64,000 bases of DNA, from contig JANYHK010000097.1 of the NCBI GenBank assembly GCA_025359105.1, positions 1 through 64,000 of the forward strand, read 5' to 3'. The notes under the pieces were generated by a model. It saw only the letters and a list, made by a program, of their open reading frames with translations, was not told where the DNA came from and did no database searches. The translations under genes and the position numbers were made by a program. This stretch comes from Myxococcales bacterium. Lineage in GTDB: Bacteria > Myxococcota_A > Polyangia > Polyangiales > Polyangiaceae. Below, in pieces: positions 54,641 through 64,000 of this stretch (position 1 is the stretch's first letter; each line of letters begins with the position of its first letter).

Positions 54641-55915
54641 ATGAGAATGCTCCCTCGATCCTTCGCGATGTTCTTCGGCGCTCTTGCCTTCTTCGCGGTC
54701 GGATGCTCGACGACGAGCGACGCTCCGAGCGGCGGCGCGGCATCGAGCGGCAGCACGGGATCGAGCGGCAGCGCAGGATCGAGCGGCGGCGCAGGATCGA
54801 GCGGCAGCACAGGATCGAGCGGCAGCGCGGGATCGAGCGGCGGCAGTAGTGGCTCCGTCGACGCGGGACACGACGCGGCCACTACGGACGGCGGCGGCGG
54901 GGACAGCGGCGGACAGACGAGCCCGAGCGACGCGTCCACCGGCGGTGGCGCGACGCTTTGCACCTCGATCGGCTGGTGCGAGATCACGAACACCAAGCTC
55001 GCCGGCGTGTGCCCCGATCCGTCACCCGGCGGGTATTGCCAGAACGTCATGGCGGCGTGGGGCGGGGGCGCCGCCGACGTCGAACGCAACGTCCTCTACC
55101 TCTGGGGCGGCGGTCACATGGACTACGCCGGAAACGAGGTGTACGGGCTGGACCTCTCCACCCTGCGCCTGAAACGCTTGAACGAGCCGACCCCGAGCGC
55201 GCTCACGACCGCGTGCAGCACGAAATACGCGGACGGCCTCCCCGCTTCCCGGCACACCTACGACGGCCTCACGTTCTTGCCGACGCGCAACGTCCTGTTC
55301 GCGTTCGGCGGCTCGAGGTCCGCGTGCGGCTACATGTCCGATGACACGTGGTGGTTTTCGCCCGCGACGCTCACGTGGCAGGAAAAGGTCGCGAGCGGGC
55401 CTCCCGCGGCATCGCCCGGCGTGATGACGGACACGGACGCGGCCGGCAACGTGTACCTCCACGACACCGGGCGCCTGTACAAGTACGATCCGGGCTCGAA
55501 CACCTACGCGACGGTGAGCGAAGCGGTCATCGACTACCACCAAACGGGTCGCATCGACCCAGTCTCGAGCGCGTTCATCGCCATGGGGAACGGTCGTGCG
55601 CGCTCGATTCCGCTCGGGGCCGGCAGCATGGCGAACTGGGACCAGCAGGTCTCCGGGTGCGACGCGCTGCTGGCGGTGGTGGCCCCCGGCCTGGCCTTCG
55701 ACACGAGCCAGAACAAGCTCGTCGGCTGGGCCGGCGGCGGTGACGTCTACGTCTTGGACACGGCAACGAAGACCTGCACCAAGCGCTCGTACCCCGGAGG
55801 CCCTGGACCGGCGCAAGGAAACGGCACGTACGGCCGGTTTCGCTACTTTCCGAAGCTCGGCGTCTTCGTGGTCGTCACCGACTGGCAGAAGAACGCGTTC
55901 GCCCTGCGCCTGTGA
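54641..55915 (+). CDS. Lipoprotein with Kelch-like propeller
   Basis: 424 residues. The signal peptide ends in a lipobox (FFGALAFFAVGCSTT). A long Ser/Gly/Ala/Thr linker (SSGSTGSSGSAGSSGG) from an 18-bp DNA repeat follows. The globular part has Kelch-type blades: RNVLYLWGGGHMDYAGNEVY, LPTRNVLFAFGGSRSACGYM and KLVGWAGGGDVYVLDTAT. It could bind a glycan or protein outside the cell. An alternative start is ATG 54623. It is divergent from the RIFT-barrel lipoprotein gene (210 bp apart), and the two may be co-regulated. Confidence 0.75.
   Translation: MRMLPRSFAMFFGALAFFAVGCSTTSDAPSGGAASSGSTGSSGSAGSSGGAGSSGSTGSSGSAGSSGGSSGSVDAGHDAATTDGGGGDSGGQTSPSDASTGGGATLCTSIGWCEITNTKLAGVCPDPSPGGYCQNVMAAWGGGAADVERNVLYLWGGGHMDYAGNEVYGLDLSTLRLKRLNEPTPSALTTACSTKYADGLPASRHTYDGLTFLPTRNVLFAFGGSRSACGYMSDDTWWFSPATLTWQEKVASGPPAASPGVMTDTDAAGNVYLHDTGRLYKYDPGSNTYATVSEAVIDYHQTGRIDPVSSAFIAMGNGRARSIPLGAGSMANWDQQVSGCDALLAVVAPGLAFDTSQNKLVGWAGGGDVYVLDTATKTCTKRSYPGGPGPAQGNGTYGRFRYFPKLGVFVVVTDWQKNAFALRL
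54742..54849 (+). repeat. 18-bp tandem repeat coding Ser/Gly linker
   Basis: Six near-identical 18-bp units (core ATCGAGCGGCAGC) encode the SSGS(T/A)G linker of the Kelch-like lipoprotein. Copy number could change without altering the frame. Confidence 0.85.
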
Positions 55916-55963
55916 CGCGCTCGCGGCCGCGGCGCCGCGCCGTGGTATTCTACGCGCGAGCGC

Positions 55964-57400
55964 ATGGATCCGACGTTCGGCGCATTGCCCCCGCTAGGCG
56001 AGCTGGTCGATCGGTACCGTGTCGTATCGCTCCTGGGGCGCGGCGGGATGGCCGCGGTGTTCGCCGTGAAGCGCTCCGGGGCGGGGGGCTTCGAGAAGGT
56101 CCTCGCGCTCAAGATGATGCTGCCCCATCTCGCGGGCGAGCCACAGTTCGTGCGCATGTTCCTCGACGAGTCACGGGTTTGCGCGCGGGTGCAGCACCGC
56201 AACGTTGTGCAGGTGTTCGACGTCGGCGAGTGGAACCGTGCGCCTTACCTCGTGATGGAGCTGCTCCGCGGACGCAGCCTCGCGGAGCTCACGACGGGCG
56301 CGCGTCTGCCGCCGGCGATCGCTCTGGGGATCGTCGCTCAGGCGGCCGAGGGCCTCCACGCCGCGCACGAGGCCACCGATGAAACAGGGATGCCGCTCGG
56401 TCTCGTGCATCGCGACGTCAGCCCGCAAAACATCTTCGTGTGCGGCGGCGGCGACGTCAAAGTCGTGGACTTCGGCATCGCCGCAGCCCGCGGGCGGCTG
56501 ACCGTCACGAAGACCGGCGAGCTCCGCGGCAAGCTCTCCTACGTGGCGCCCGAACAGGTAACGCGCGCGTACGACGTGTCGCGCGCCGCAGACATCTGGT
56601 CGCTCGGGGTCGTCGCCTGGGAGCTGCTCGTGGGGCGGCCGCTCTTCCGGTCCGACGGAGGCGAGGCGTCGACGCTGTGGGATGTGGTCTCCGGGCCCAT
56701 CGAGGACGTCGGCCTTCACGTCCCGTCGCTTCCCGCCGAGGCGAGAGAGGCGATCCACCGCTGCTTGGAGCGCGATCCCGGCGCGCGACCGGCGAGCCTC
56801 CACGAGATCGCGGCCACGCTGTCTCTCGCCGCGCGCGAGATGGGGGGCGGCGACACAGCGGAGATCGCGCGCTACGTCGCCGAGGCTACGGGAGGCGCGT
56901 TGGCCGGCGAGCACGCGGAGCTCGCCGCGATGGCACGCGAGCCGGTCGTGCCCCTTCCAGTCGACGAGACTCGCGGCTCCTTGTCCGCGAAGATCTCCAC
57001 CCCTGAACCGGGACCGCCGCGCCGGTGGACCTCGCGCGGACGGGGCGTCGTCCTCGTGGCCGTCGCCGGTGCGCTGGCCACCGGAGCGGCGCTATTCTGG
57101 AGCTCGCACCGGGCGCCGTCCGCGGCCTCGCACGCCACAAACGACCCGGCGACTCCACCTCCACCTCCACCTCCACCTCCACCTCCGCCCTCGCCGGTCG
57201 CCGCGCCCGTCGCCACCTTCTCCGTCGAGCCTTCCGCGACGGCGACCGCCGGCGCTCCGTCCGCCGCGGGCGACGCAGGCACCGGAGGCCTCGTGGGGAA
57301 GGGCGCGGCTCCGGCGAGCACGCCGCGGGCGCGAGGGCGCGGCCCAGCTGCAATCGGCTCCGCGCCCACCGCGACGCCGCTCCTTCGAAACCCCTTCTGA
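55964..57400 (+). CDS. Membrane Ser/Thr protein kinase (HRDVSPQN type)
   Basis: 478 residues. Kinase domain (about 15-290): LGRGGMAAVF, LALKMM, HRDVSPQN, DFGIAA, and APEQ. Ser replaces Lys in the catalytic loop (HRDxSPxN), a variant that is common among myxobacterial kinases. A linker, one membrane helix (GVVLVAVAGALATGAALFW), a poly-Pro stretch and an Ala/Gly-rich tail follow. The stop overlaps the next gene's ATG (TGATG). It starts a four-gene same-strand module that ends with an FHA sigma-54 activator. Confidence 0.92.
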   Translation: MDPTFGALPPLGELVDRYRVVSLLGRGGMAAVFAVKRSGAGGFEKVLALKMMLPHLAGEPQFVRMFLDESRVCARVQHRNVVQVFDVGEWNRAPYLVMELLRGRSLAELTTGARLPPAIALGIVAQAAEGLHAAHEATDETGMPLGLVHRDVSPQNIFVCGGGDVKVVDFGIAAARGRLTVTKTGELRGKLSYVAPEQVTRAYDVSRAADIWSLGVVAWELLVGRPLFRSDGGEASTLWDVVSGPIEDVGLHVPSLPAEAREAIHRCLERDPGARPASLHEIAATLSLAAREMGGGDTAEIARYVAEATGGALAGEHAELAAMAREPVVPLPVDETRGSLSAKISTPEPGPPRRWTSRGRGVVLVAVAGALATGAALFWSSHRAPSAASHATNDPATPPPPPPPPPPPPSPVAAPVATFSVEPSATATAGAPSAAGDAGTGGLVGKGAAPASTPRARGRGPAAIGSAPTATPLLRNPF

Positions 57401-58257
57401 TGCGCGTCCACCGCGTAGCCATGATCGTCGGCCTCCTCGCGGCCACCGCACCCATCGGCACGAGCGCGCGCGCCCAAGGCAGGAGCGCCCAGCAAGATGC
57501 GCACGTGGCGTTCGCGGCTGGCGAGCACGCCTTCCAGCGCGGCGCGTACACCGAAGCGCTCGCCGCGTTCGACCAAGCCTTCCACCTCGTCCCGCACGAC
57601 GCGGTCCGCTTCAACATCGCGGTCTGTCTCGAGCGCTTGCAGCGGTACCACGACGCGTGGGTCCAGTACCGGGCGGCCGCCGAGAGCACGACCCTCGACG
57701 ACTCGGAGCGGCGCCGTGCGACCGCGTCATCCGAACGCATTCGCAGGGAGCTCGGAGCGCTGGCGATCGAAGGACACCCTGCGGGAGCGCCGGTGACCGT
57801 GGACGGCGAGGTCCGATGCAGCCTGCCTTGCCGCCTCGTGCTCGATCCCCGCGCCTACGAGGTGCGCCTCGGCGAGTCGGCACCGCGCGCCGTGCGGATC
57901 GAGCGCGGCGCGGAGATCACCCTCGACCTGGGTGGCGCGAGGACCGAGCCCGGCACGGCGACGCCCGCGACGAGCCCGGCACGCAGCGAGCGCGGCGACG
58001 CGAACGGCCCCGGCTGGCTCACGTGGATCGGAGGCGCCGTTGGCGTCGCGGGCATCGGAGGCACCGTCGGGTTCGGCCTACGCACGGCGAGCCTCGGCAA
58101 CGCGTACACGAGCCACCCCAGCGAAGCGACGCGCGACGAGGGGCTCCTCTTCCGGGGCCTAACCAACGCGTCCATCGCGGTAGGCATCGTTGGCGTGGGC
58201 CTGGTCGCGATCGATCTGATCTTCCTCGCGCCTCGCCGACGGGAGGCGACGCCATGA
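57400..58257 (+). CDS. TPR and PEGA-like protein with two C-terminal membrane helices
   Basis: 285 residues. Signal peptide (MIVGLLAATAPIGTSARA), TPR helices (HVAFAAGEHAFQRGAYTEAL, AVRFNIAVCLERLQRYHDAW), then a PEGA-like domain (LAIEGHPAGAPVTVDGEVRC). Two final membrane helices (WIGGAVGVAGIGGTVGFGL and ASIAVGIVGVGLVAIDLIFL) flank a loop. Domain order, size and coupling to a kinase gene match the protein at 30584-31498. The start overlaps the kinase stop and the stop overlaps the RCC1 gene start (ATGA). Confidence 0.82.
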   Translation: MRVHRVAMIVGLLAATAPIGTSARAQGRSAQQDAHVAFAAGEHAFQRGAYTEALAAFDQAFHLVPHDAVRFNIAVCLERLQRYHDAWVQYRAAAESTTLDDSERRRATASSERIRRELGALAIEGHPAGAPVTVDGEVRCSLPCRLVLDPRAYEVRLGESAPRAVRIERGAEITLDLGGARTEPGTATPATSPARSERGDANGPGWLTWIGGAVGVAGIGGTVGFGLRTASLGNAYTSHPSEATRDEGLLFRGLTNASIAVGIVGVGLVAIDLIFLAPRRREATP

Positions 58258-59468
58258 CTCCCTCCGGTGCTCGGGCCTGCTGGCTCGGCCTTTTGATCGC
58301 GGGGTGCACGACTCCGTTCGATCGGGCTCTCCTGCACGACGCCGACGCCGACGCGCCAGCGTCGGGCGACGGAGGCACGGGCCCCAGTGACATGTGCGGC
58401 GCCTGCCCCGCCGCCGCGCCGTTCTGCGTGGCCGGACGGTGCAACGTCGAGCACGGGGCCGTTTCGGTGGGGGTATCCGCGAGGTTCTCGGTGATCGTGG
58501 ACCGGACGGGGGCACTTCTTGCGTTCGGGAGCAACGAGCGAGGACAGCTCGGCGTCGCGCCAGGCGCCGAGAAGCCTCGCTTCAACCGGATTGCAGGCAC
58601 ATTTCGCAGCGTCGCCGCGGGCGGCGATGCCGGACCCCACGCTTGCGCCATCACCGCCGAGGGCGCGCTGTTGTGTTGGGGCAACAACACCGACGGCGAG
58701 TCGGGGGCTGCACCATCCAGGGACCTCGTCGACCCGCCGAATCAGGTGGGCACCGACAGGGACTGGACGGACATTTCCTTGGGCCGCGCGTTCGGATGCG
58801 GACTGCGAGGCGGCGGAGCGCTCTACTGTTGGGGATGGGCCGGCGCCGGCCGCCTGGGCGCCGACGGGCTCGAGCGGGCCATCGAGCCCATTGCGCTCGG
58901 CGCAACGAAGGGCTGGAAGGCGCTCGCGCTCGGCGATTCCTTCGCCTGCGCGATCGACGCGAACGCCGCGATTCAGTGCTGGGGCTCGAACGACCTCGGC
59001 GCGCTCGGGGGCGCCGTGCCGACGCCGGCGCCCGCCAAAGTCCCGCTCGCGCCGGGTTTCGCCCGTCTCTGCGCCGGCGACAAGCACGCATGCGCGGTGC
59101 GCAGCACGGGCGAGATCCATTGTTGGGGCGACGGCTCCCCTCCCGCGCAGGTTGGGACGGACGCCGATTGGTCGACGGTCGCATGCGGCGCGACGCACAC
59201 CTGCGCATCGAAGCGCGACGGGACCATGTACTGCTGGGGCAAGGGCAACGAGGGGCAGCTTGGGCTTCTCCAAGTGGCGCAAGCGGATGCACCTATGCGC
59301 GTCGGGGATCGCAGCGACTGGGTGACGGTCATCGCCCAGACCAACCAGACGTGCGGGATCGTGTCCGACGGACGCCTCTATTGTTGGGGCAACAACTCGT
59401 ACGGTCAGTTCGCCCTCGACGGAGTCACGCTGGTTCGCACGCCTTCGCTCGTGCCCCTCGCTCCCTGA
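58254..59468 (+). CDS. RCC1-repeat lipoprotein
   Basis: 404 residues. The signal peptide ends LGLLIAGCTTP. A short Cys-rich segment (MCGACPAAAPFCVAGRC) precedes RCC1-type beta-propeller blades with the recurring x-C-W-G-x-x-x-x-G-x-x-G: LLCWGNNTDGESG, LYCWGWAGAGRLG, IQCWGSNDLGALG, MYCWGKGNEGQLG and LYCWGNNSYGQFA. RCC1 propellers bind proteins or glycans. It sits between the TPR-PEGA gene and the FHA activator, coupled to the former by ATGA, so it may be the outer-surface sensor or output of the module. Confidence 0.88.
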   Translation: MTPSGARACWLGLLIAGCTTPFDRALLHDADADAPASGDGGTGPSDMCGACPAAAPFCVAGRCNVEHGAVSVGVSARFSVIVDRTGALLAFGSNERGQLGVAPGAEKPRFNRIAGTFRSVAAGGDAGPHACAITAEGALLCWGNNTDGESGAAPSRDLVDPPNQVGTDRDWTDISLGRAFGCGLRGGGALYCWGWAGAGRLGADGLERAIEPIALGATKGWKALALGDSFACAIDANAAIQCWGSNDLGALGGAVPTPAPAKVPLAPGFARLCAGDKHACAVRSTGEIHCWGDGSPPAQVGTDADWSTVACGATHTCASKRDGTMYCWGKGNEGQLGLLQVAQADAPMRVGDRSDWVTVIAQTNQTCGIVSDGRLYCWGNNSYGQFALDGVTLVRTPSLVPLAP

Positions 59469-59515
59469 GCTTCCCTCGCCAACGGCCCGCCCACGTGGAC
59501 TACAATGGGCTTTGG

Positions 59516-60838
<1,323 letters not shown>

Positions 60839-60989
60839 CCACGGACGCGGCGACGACGCGGTGGTGTTCTACCCACCGCGGAGGTCCGTACCCCTCCATT
60901 CACCCTGCCCGAGCGCTCCCTTCGAGAGCCCTCCGCGGCGCGGCGCGGGTCGTGGGGCAGGCGGCATCGGAATTGCTCGTGCGGGCGGC

Positions 60990-63020
60990 ATGCGCCAGCC
61001 TCCGATGTCCGTTTTCCTCTCGCTCCTGTCGCTCTCGTCGCTCCTGCTCCTCCTGTCGACTCCCGCGGGCTGTGGTTCTTCGGGAGCCAAGGAGGAGTCG
61101 TCGGCGTCGGATTTCGGACTGACGATCGGGGGCGGCGCGGTGACGATGAGCGTCGGGGAAACCGCGCAATTTCAGATCGCTCCGGTCGGGAGCAACGGGC
61201 AACCCTTCACGGGGCTCTTCACGATGGCGTGGTCGAGCTCGAACGCGACCGTCGTGGCCGTCACCAAGACTGCGCAGGTCTCGGCGCTGGCCAACGGCGC
61301 GGCCGTGATCACGGCGACCGCGACGCGCCTCGACACCGGCGCGAGCGCGAGCGCGTCGGTGACGGTGACGGTGACCGTCGGCAGCGGCGCGCCCGACACC
61401 ACCGCGCCCTCCGTGCCCTCGTCGCTCGTCGGGACGGCGATCTCGCCGTCCCAGGTGAACCTCACGTGGGCGGCCTCGACCGACAACGTCGGCGTGACGG
61501 GCTATCGCGTGCAGCGCGCCGGTCTCCAGATAGCGAGCGCCCCGACGACCGCCTATTCGAACACGGGACTCACGGCGTCGACGACGTACACGTACTCGGT
61601 CTCGGCCGTCGACGCGGCCGGCAACGTCAGCGCCCCTAGCGCCGCGGTAAGCGTCACGACCCCTGCCTCCGCGCCCCCGGTCCCGGGTCTCGTCGCCGCG
61701 TTCGCGTTCAGTCAGGGAGCCGGCACGAGCGTCTCCGACGCCAGTGGCAACGGCCACTCCGGCACCTTCGTGGGCGCGCCCGCCTGGAGCGCGGGGAAGA
61801 CGGGGGGCGGGCTGTCCTTCAACGGCACCAGCGGCTACGTCAACGTCGGTGACGTGAACGCGCTCGACGGCCTCACGCGCCTGACCGTCTCCGCGTGGGT
61901 CAAGACGACGGCCGCCACCGAGAAGCACCTCGTCGACAAATCGGGCTGCGACGGCGCGGCGAGCGGCGGTCCCTTCGAATTCGGAACGAGCTTCTTCACC
62001 GCGGGAAAAGCCAGCTTCTTGGTCTACCGAAACGGTGCAACCCCGGCGTACTCGTACGTGGAGAGCGCTGCGAGCGTCACCGACGGGGCCTGGCACTTCC
62101 TGGCGGCAACCTACGACGGAGCGAACCTGCAGATGTACGTCGATGGCGCACTCAGCGGCACGACTGCGGCCGCCGGTGTGACGATGTCGTCGACGACGAA
62201 CAACCTCGAGCTCGGCGGTAACTGCAACGGCAACGCGTACGTGTGGAGTGGCGCAGTCGACGATGTGCGCCTCTACGATCGCGCGCTATCGGCCGTCGAA
62301 ATCCAGACCGACATGGCCACGGCGGTCATCGACGGCTCGGGCGGCGGTGTCGATGGCGGCGGCGGCGGTGTCGATGGCGGCGGCGGTGTCGATGGCGGCA
62401 GCGGCGGCGCGACCTACAGCACCGACTTCAACGCCATCGAGAACCCGATCTCCGAGGGCGGTCGCTGGGTGCAGGGGGGCCACAAGACCGGAGTCGATTG
62501 GACCGACGTTCGAAGCGGCGGGGGTCTCGCCTACGGCACGCAAACCGGTTTCAACGGATACGACGACTCGATTGCCTTGCTCGGAGGATTTCCCGCAAAC
62601 CACCGCGTCAGCGCGGTCATTCACTTTGCGGGCAACACGGCCGCGGCGACCGGCACGCACGAAGCCGAGCTCATCTTGCGCGGCAGCTACACGGCGGGCG
62701 CCCAGCACCTCTACGAGTGCAACGTGGGTTACGCCGGCGGTGGCTGGTACGCGCAGATCATGAAGCTCGACGGCGCCATCGGCACGTTCGTGGAGATCGG
62801 CCATCCCGTCGGGAGCCTTCCCGTCATCAAGGAAGGGGACGTCTTCACCGCCGAGATCATCGGCAACGTCATCGGCACCTTCGTCAACGGGGTTCAGATC
62901 GGCGCCGCGACCGATGCCAGCCCCCTCCCGACCGGCCAACCCGGCGTGGGGTTCTTCTGGCGTGGGACCGAGAACCTCACCGACCTGGCGTTCACGAGCT
63001 ACACCGCAACCGGACTTTAG
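60990..63020 (+). CDS. Surface lipoprotein: Big2-like, FN3 and LamG domains
   Basis: About 676 residues. Signal peptide LSLLSLSSLLLLLSTPAGC. Residues 40-120 resemble a Big2-type Ig fold (MSVGETAQFQIAPVG, TVVAVTKTAQVSALANGAAV). Next is a fibronectin type III domain (PSSLVGTAISPSQVNLTWAA, TTYTYSVSAVDAAGN). Then a LamG/concanavalin-like domain (GTSGYVNVGDVNALDGLTRL, DGAWHFLAATYDGANLQMYV). A Gly/Asp/Val linker (GGGVDGGGG) leads to a second beta-sandwich domain of about 200 residues. A glycan-binding or adhesion role is likely. ATG 61005 is an alternative start. Upstream frame extensions are shadows. Confidence 0.8.
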   Translation: MRQPPMSVFLSLLSLSSLLLLLSTPAGCGSSGAKEESSASDFGLTIGGGAVTMSVGETAQFQIAPVGSNGQPFTGLFTMAWSSSNATVVAVTKTAQVSALANGAAVITATATRLDTGASASASVTVTVTVGSGAPDTTAPSVPSSLVGTAISPSQVNLTWAASTDNVGVTGYRVQRAGLQIASAPTTAYSNTGLTASTTYTYSVSAVDAAGNVSAPSAAVSVTTPASAPPVPGLVAAFAFSQGAGTSVSDASGNGHSGTFVGAPAWSAGKTGGGLSFNGTSGYVNVGDVNALDGLTRLTVSAWVKTTAATEKHLVDKSGCDGAASGGPFEFGTSFFTAGKASFLVYRNGATPAYSYVESAASVTDGAWHFLAATYDGANLQMYVDGALSGTTAAAGVTMSSTTNNLELGGNCNGNAYVWSGAVDDVRLYDRALSAVEIQTDMATAVIDGSGGGVDGGGGGVDGGGGVDGGSGGATYSTDFNAIENPISEGGRWVQGGHKTGVDWTDVRSGGGLAYGTQTGFNGYDDSIALLGGFPANHRVSAVIHFAGNTAAATGTHEAELILRGSYTAGAQHLYECNVGYAGGGWYAQIMKLDGAIGTFVEIGHPVGSLPVIKEGDVFTAEIIGNVIGTFVNGVQIGAATDASPLPTGQPGVGFFWRGTENLTDLAFTSYTATGL

Positions 63021-63111
63021 CGAGGTCGCTACCGTTTGCCCTGTCCGGTCAACCGACGTTCGCCCCAATCCCGAGCGGGGCGCGCGCGGCGTGGTTATGT
63101 TGGCCGGCGAC

Positions 63112-63492
63112 ATGATGAACTCCCGTTTCAAGTCCGAGGCCGCCCTGCGCTTTGCCGAACGACGCCAGCGCGAAGAGGAGGCGCCGCGCCTTCGCGAGCG
63201 CTTCCCAGCGCTTGCAACGCTACGGCTCGAGATCGAGGAGACGCTGGGGTCGACCAACGCGTTCCCCAAGCACACCCGCATCGTCATGGTGGACACCGCG
63301 CCGGCGCTCTTCACGACGACGTGCGCCGATCGCGCCTGCAAAGAAGGCGGTCACGACATCACGAACGACATGATGCGCGGGCTCCAGTCGGGGTCCACGC
63401 GCTTCGACGTGGAAGACTCCTGCCATGGCTCCGTCGGCGTCGCCGGGTGCGGGCGGACGATGCACGTGCAGGTCACGGCGACGTACCGCTGA
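63112..63492 (+). CDS. Conserved small protein with possible zinc site
   Basis: 126 residues starting MMNSRFKSEAALRFAERRQR. A charged N-terminal helix precedes a domain with RIVMVDTAPALFTTTCADRA, then CKEGGHDIT, and later EDSCHGSVGVAGCGR. Four Cys (C-x4-C and C-x8-C, with Cys-His pairs) could bind one zinc. There is no signal peptide. From memory the plan recurs in Myxococcota genomes as an uncharacterised protein. An alternative ATG is at 63097. It is convergent with the DksA/TraR gene (13 bp). Confidence 0.65.
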   Translation: MMNSRFKSEAALRFAERRQREEEAPRLRERFPALATLRLEIEETLGSTNAFPKHTRIVMVDTAPALFTTTCADRACKEGGHDITNDMMRGLQSGSTRFDVEDSCHGSVGVAGCGRTMHVQVTATYR

Positions 63493-63505
63493 GCTTCGGC
63501 CTGGT

Positions 63506-63868
63506 TTATCCGAAGTCTTTTTCGACGCGCTCTTGATCCTCTTTGCAGCGGATGCAGAGCGTCGTCTCCGGGCGTGCTTCGAGGCGCTTCACGGAGATCT
63601 CCTCGCCGCACTCCTCGCAGACGCCGAAGGAGCCGTCGTCGATCTTGGTGAGCGCCTTGGTGATCTTGTCGAGGAACGCCTTCTCGCGACCGCGGAGCCG
63701 GAACGTGAAGGACTGCAGGTACTCGCTCGACGCGAGATCCATTTCGTCCGGGAGATCGTTGGCGTCGAGGGCCATATCCTCCTCGAGCGTCTGCTTCGCC
63801 TTCTTGATGATCTCGTCACGCTTCTCGGTCAGGAGCGTCTTGAACTTCTTGAGCTGGGCTTTGTTCAC
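63506..63868 (-). CDS. DksA/TraR-family zinc-finger regulator
   Basis: 120 residues. The N-terminal coiled-coil (QLKKFKTLLTEKRDEIIKKA) has the tip region PDEMDLASSE, which matches the D-x-x-D-x-A pattern that reaches the RNA polymerase active site. The zinc finger is CEECGEE and CIRCKED, four Cys. DksA-type proteins bind RNA polymerase and modulate transcription with ppGpp. It is shorter than E. coli DksA (151), so DksA itself versus a DksA-like protein is open. The GTG at 63866-63868 follows GGAG by 8 bases. Confidence 0.9.
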   Translation of the reverse strand: MNKAQLKKFKTLLTEKRDEIIKKAKQTLEEDMALDANDLPDEMDLASSEYLQSFTFRLRGREKAFLDKITKALTKIDDGSFGVCEECGEEISVKRLEARPETTLCIRCKEDQERVEKDFG

Positions 63869-63946
63869 CGCACCATCTCCGCATTTGAGGGAAAGGCCGA
63901 GCGTAGCCAATTGCTCGCGCTCATGGGCCTCAATTCGAGGCCGGTG

Positions 63947-63975
63947 AACCTACGCATCCGCGGGGTGGAGGTCAA
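63947..63975 (-). promoter_or_regulatory. Housekeeping-type promoter for the DksA/TraR gene
   Basis: On the minus strand, TTGACC (63970-63975) is followed after exactly 17 bases by TAGGTT (63947-63952), close to the sigma-70 consensus. Transcription would begin near 63940, giving a 5' leader of about 70 bases before the GTG start. Confidence 0.45.
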
Positions 63976-64000
63976 CGGGGCCCGAACAGGGCGTTGTGGC

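Overview
The window is very GC-rich, densely coded DNA, almost certainly from a member of the Myxococcota and most likely of the Polyangia type. The pointers are several Ser/Thr protein kinases with Pro/Ala-rich tails, two FHA-domain sigma-54 activators, many lipoproteins with Asp-Ala-Gly/Gly-Asp-Gly linkers, MopE-like Cys-rich proteins and multi-domain surface proteins. I found no tRNA, rRNA, CRISPR array, insertion sequence or prophage gene. No stretch longer than about 300 bp lacks a gene. High GC opens long false ORFs opposite real genes; these are left out.

Layout. 1-1050: a patchwork of three gene fragments (MopE-like, kinase C-terminus, LysR without its C-terminus). 1.2-4.3 kb: ECF sigma factor between a secreted protein and a Thr/Pro-repeat membrane protein, then a Cys-rich lipoprotein. 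4.3-6.2 kb (minus): degenerate GGDEF membrane protein and a methyltransferase. 6.3-9.6 kb: glycine cleavage genes gcvT, gcvH, gcvPA with a small lipoprotein gene inside; gcvPB is absent. 9.6-11.1 kb: kinase fused to a macro domain. 11.1-23.1 kb (minus): secreted protein plus di-haem propeller lipoprotein, an EamA transporter overlapping mutS, and two large surface lipoproteins. 23.3-27.3 kb: short-chain dehydrogenase, a 60-residue charged protein, DUF4350-like protein and MoxR ATPase. 27.3-33 kb: two lipoproteins behind tandem palindromes and a sigma-54-like promoter, an FHA sigma-54 activator, and a convergent kinase/TPR-PEGA pair. 33-36.3 kb: MopE-like lipoprotein and a NarL-type two-component pair. 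36.4-40 kb: ankyrin lipoprotein, a hexamer repeat, DUF58 protein and rsmA. 40-48 kb: VWA lipoprotein, a three-repeat membrane protein, and a giant zinc-ribbon/TPR protein in an operon with an FHA-GGDEF cyclase. 48.2-52.3 kb: sulfur-amino-acid PLP enzyme and uvrA. 52.3-55.9 kb: two divergent secreted lipoproteins. 56-60.8 kb: kinase, TPR-PEGA protein, RCC1 lipoprotein and FHA sigma-54 activator in a row. 61-63.9 kb: LamG-type surface lipoprotein, a small Cys-containing protein and a DksA/TraR protein.

How genes work together. The most interesting pattern is a gene set seen twice (29.2-33.0 kb and 56.0-60.8 kb). A membrane Ser/Thr kinase overlaps the gene for a TPR-PEGA-two-membrane-helix protein, with an FHA-domain sigma-54 activator next to them. 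Because FHA domains bind phosphothreonine, the simplest reading is kinase-to-enhancer-binding-protein signalling with the TPR-PEGA protein as envelope partner. This is inferred from gene order and domains, not shown. Many start codons are chosen from ribosome-binding sites or signal peptides, and alternatives are stated where they matter.
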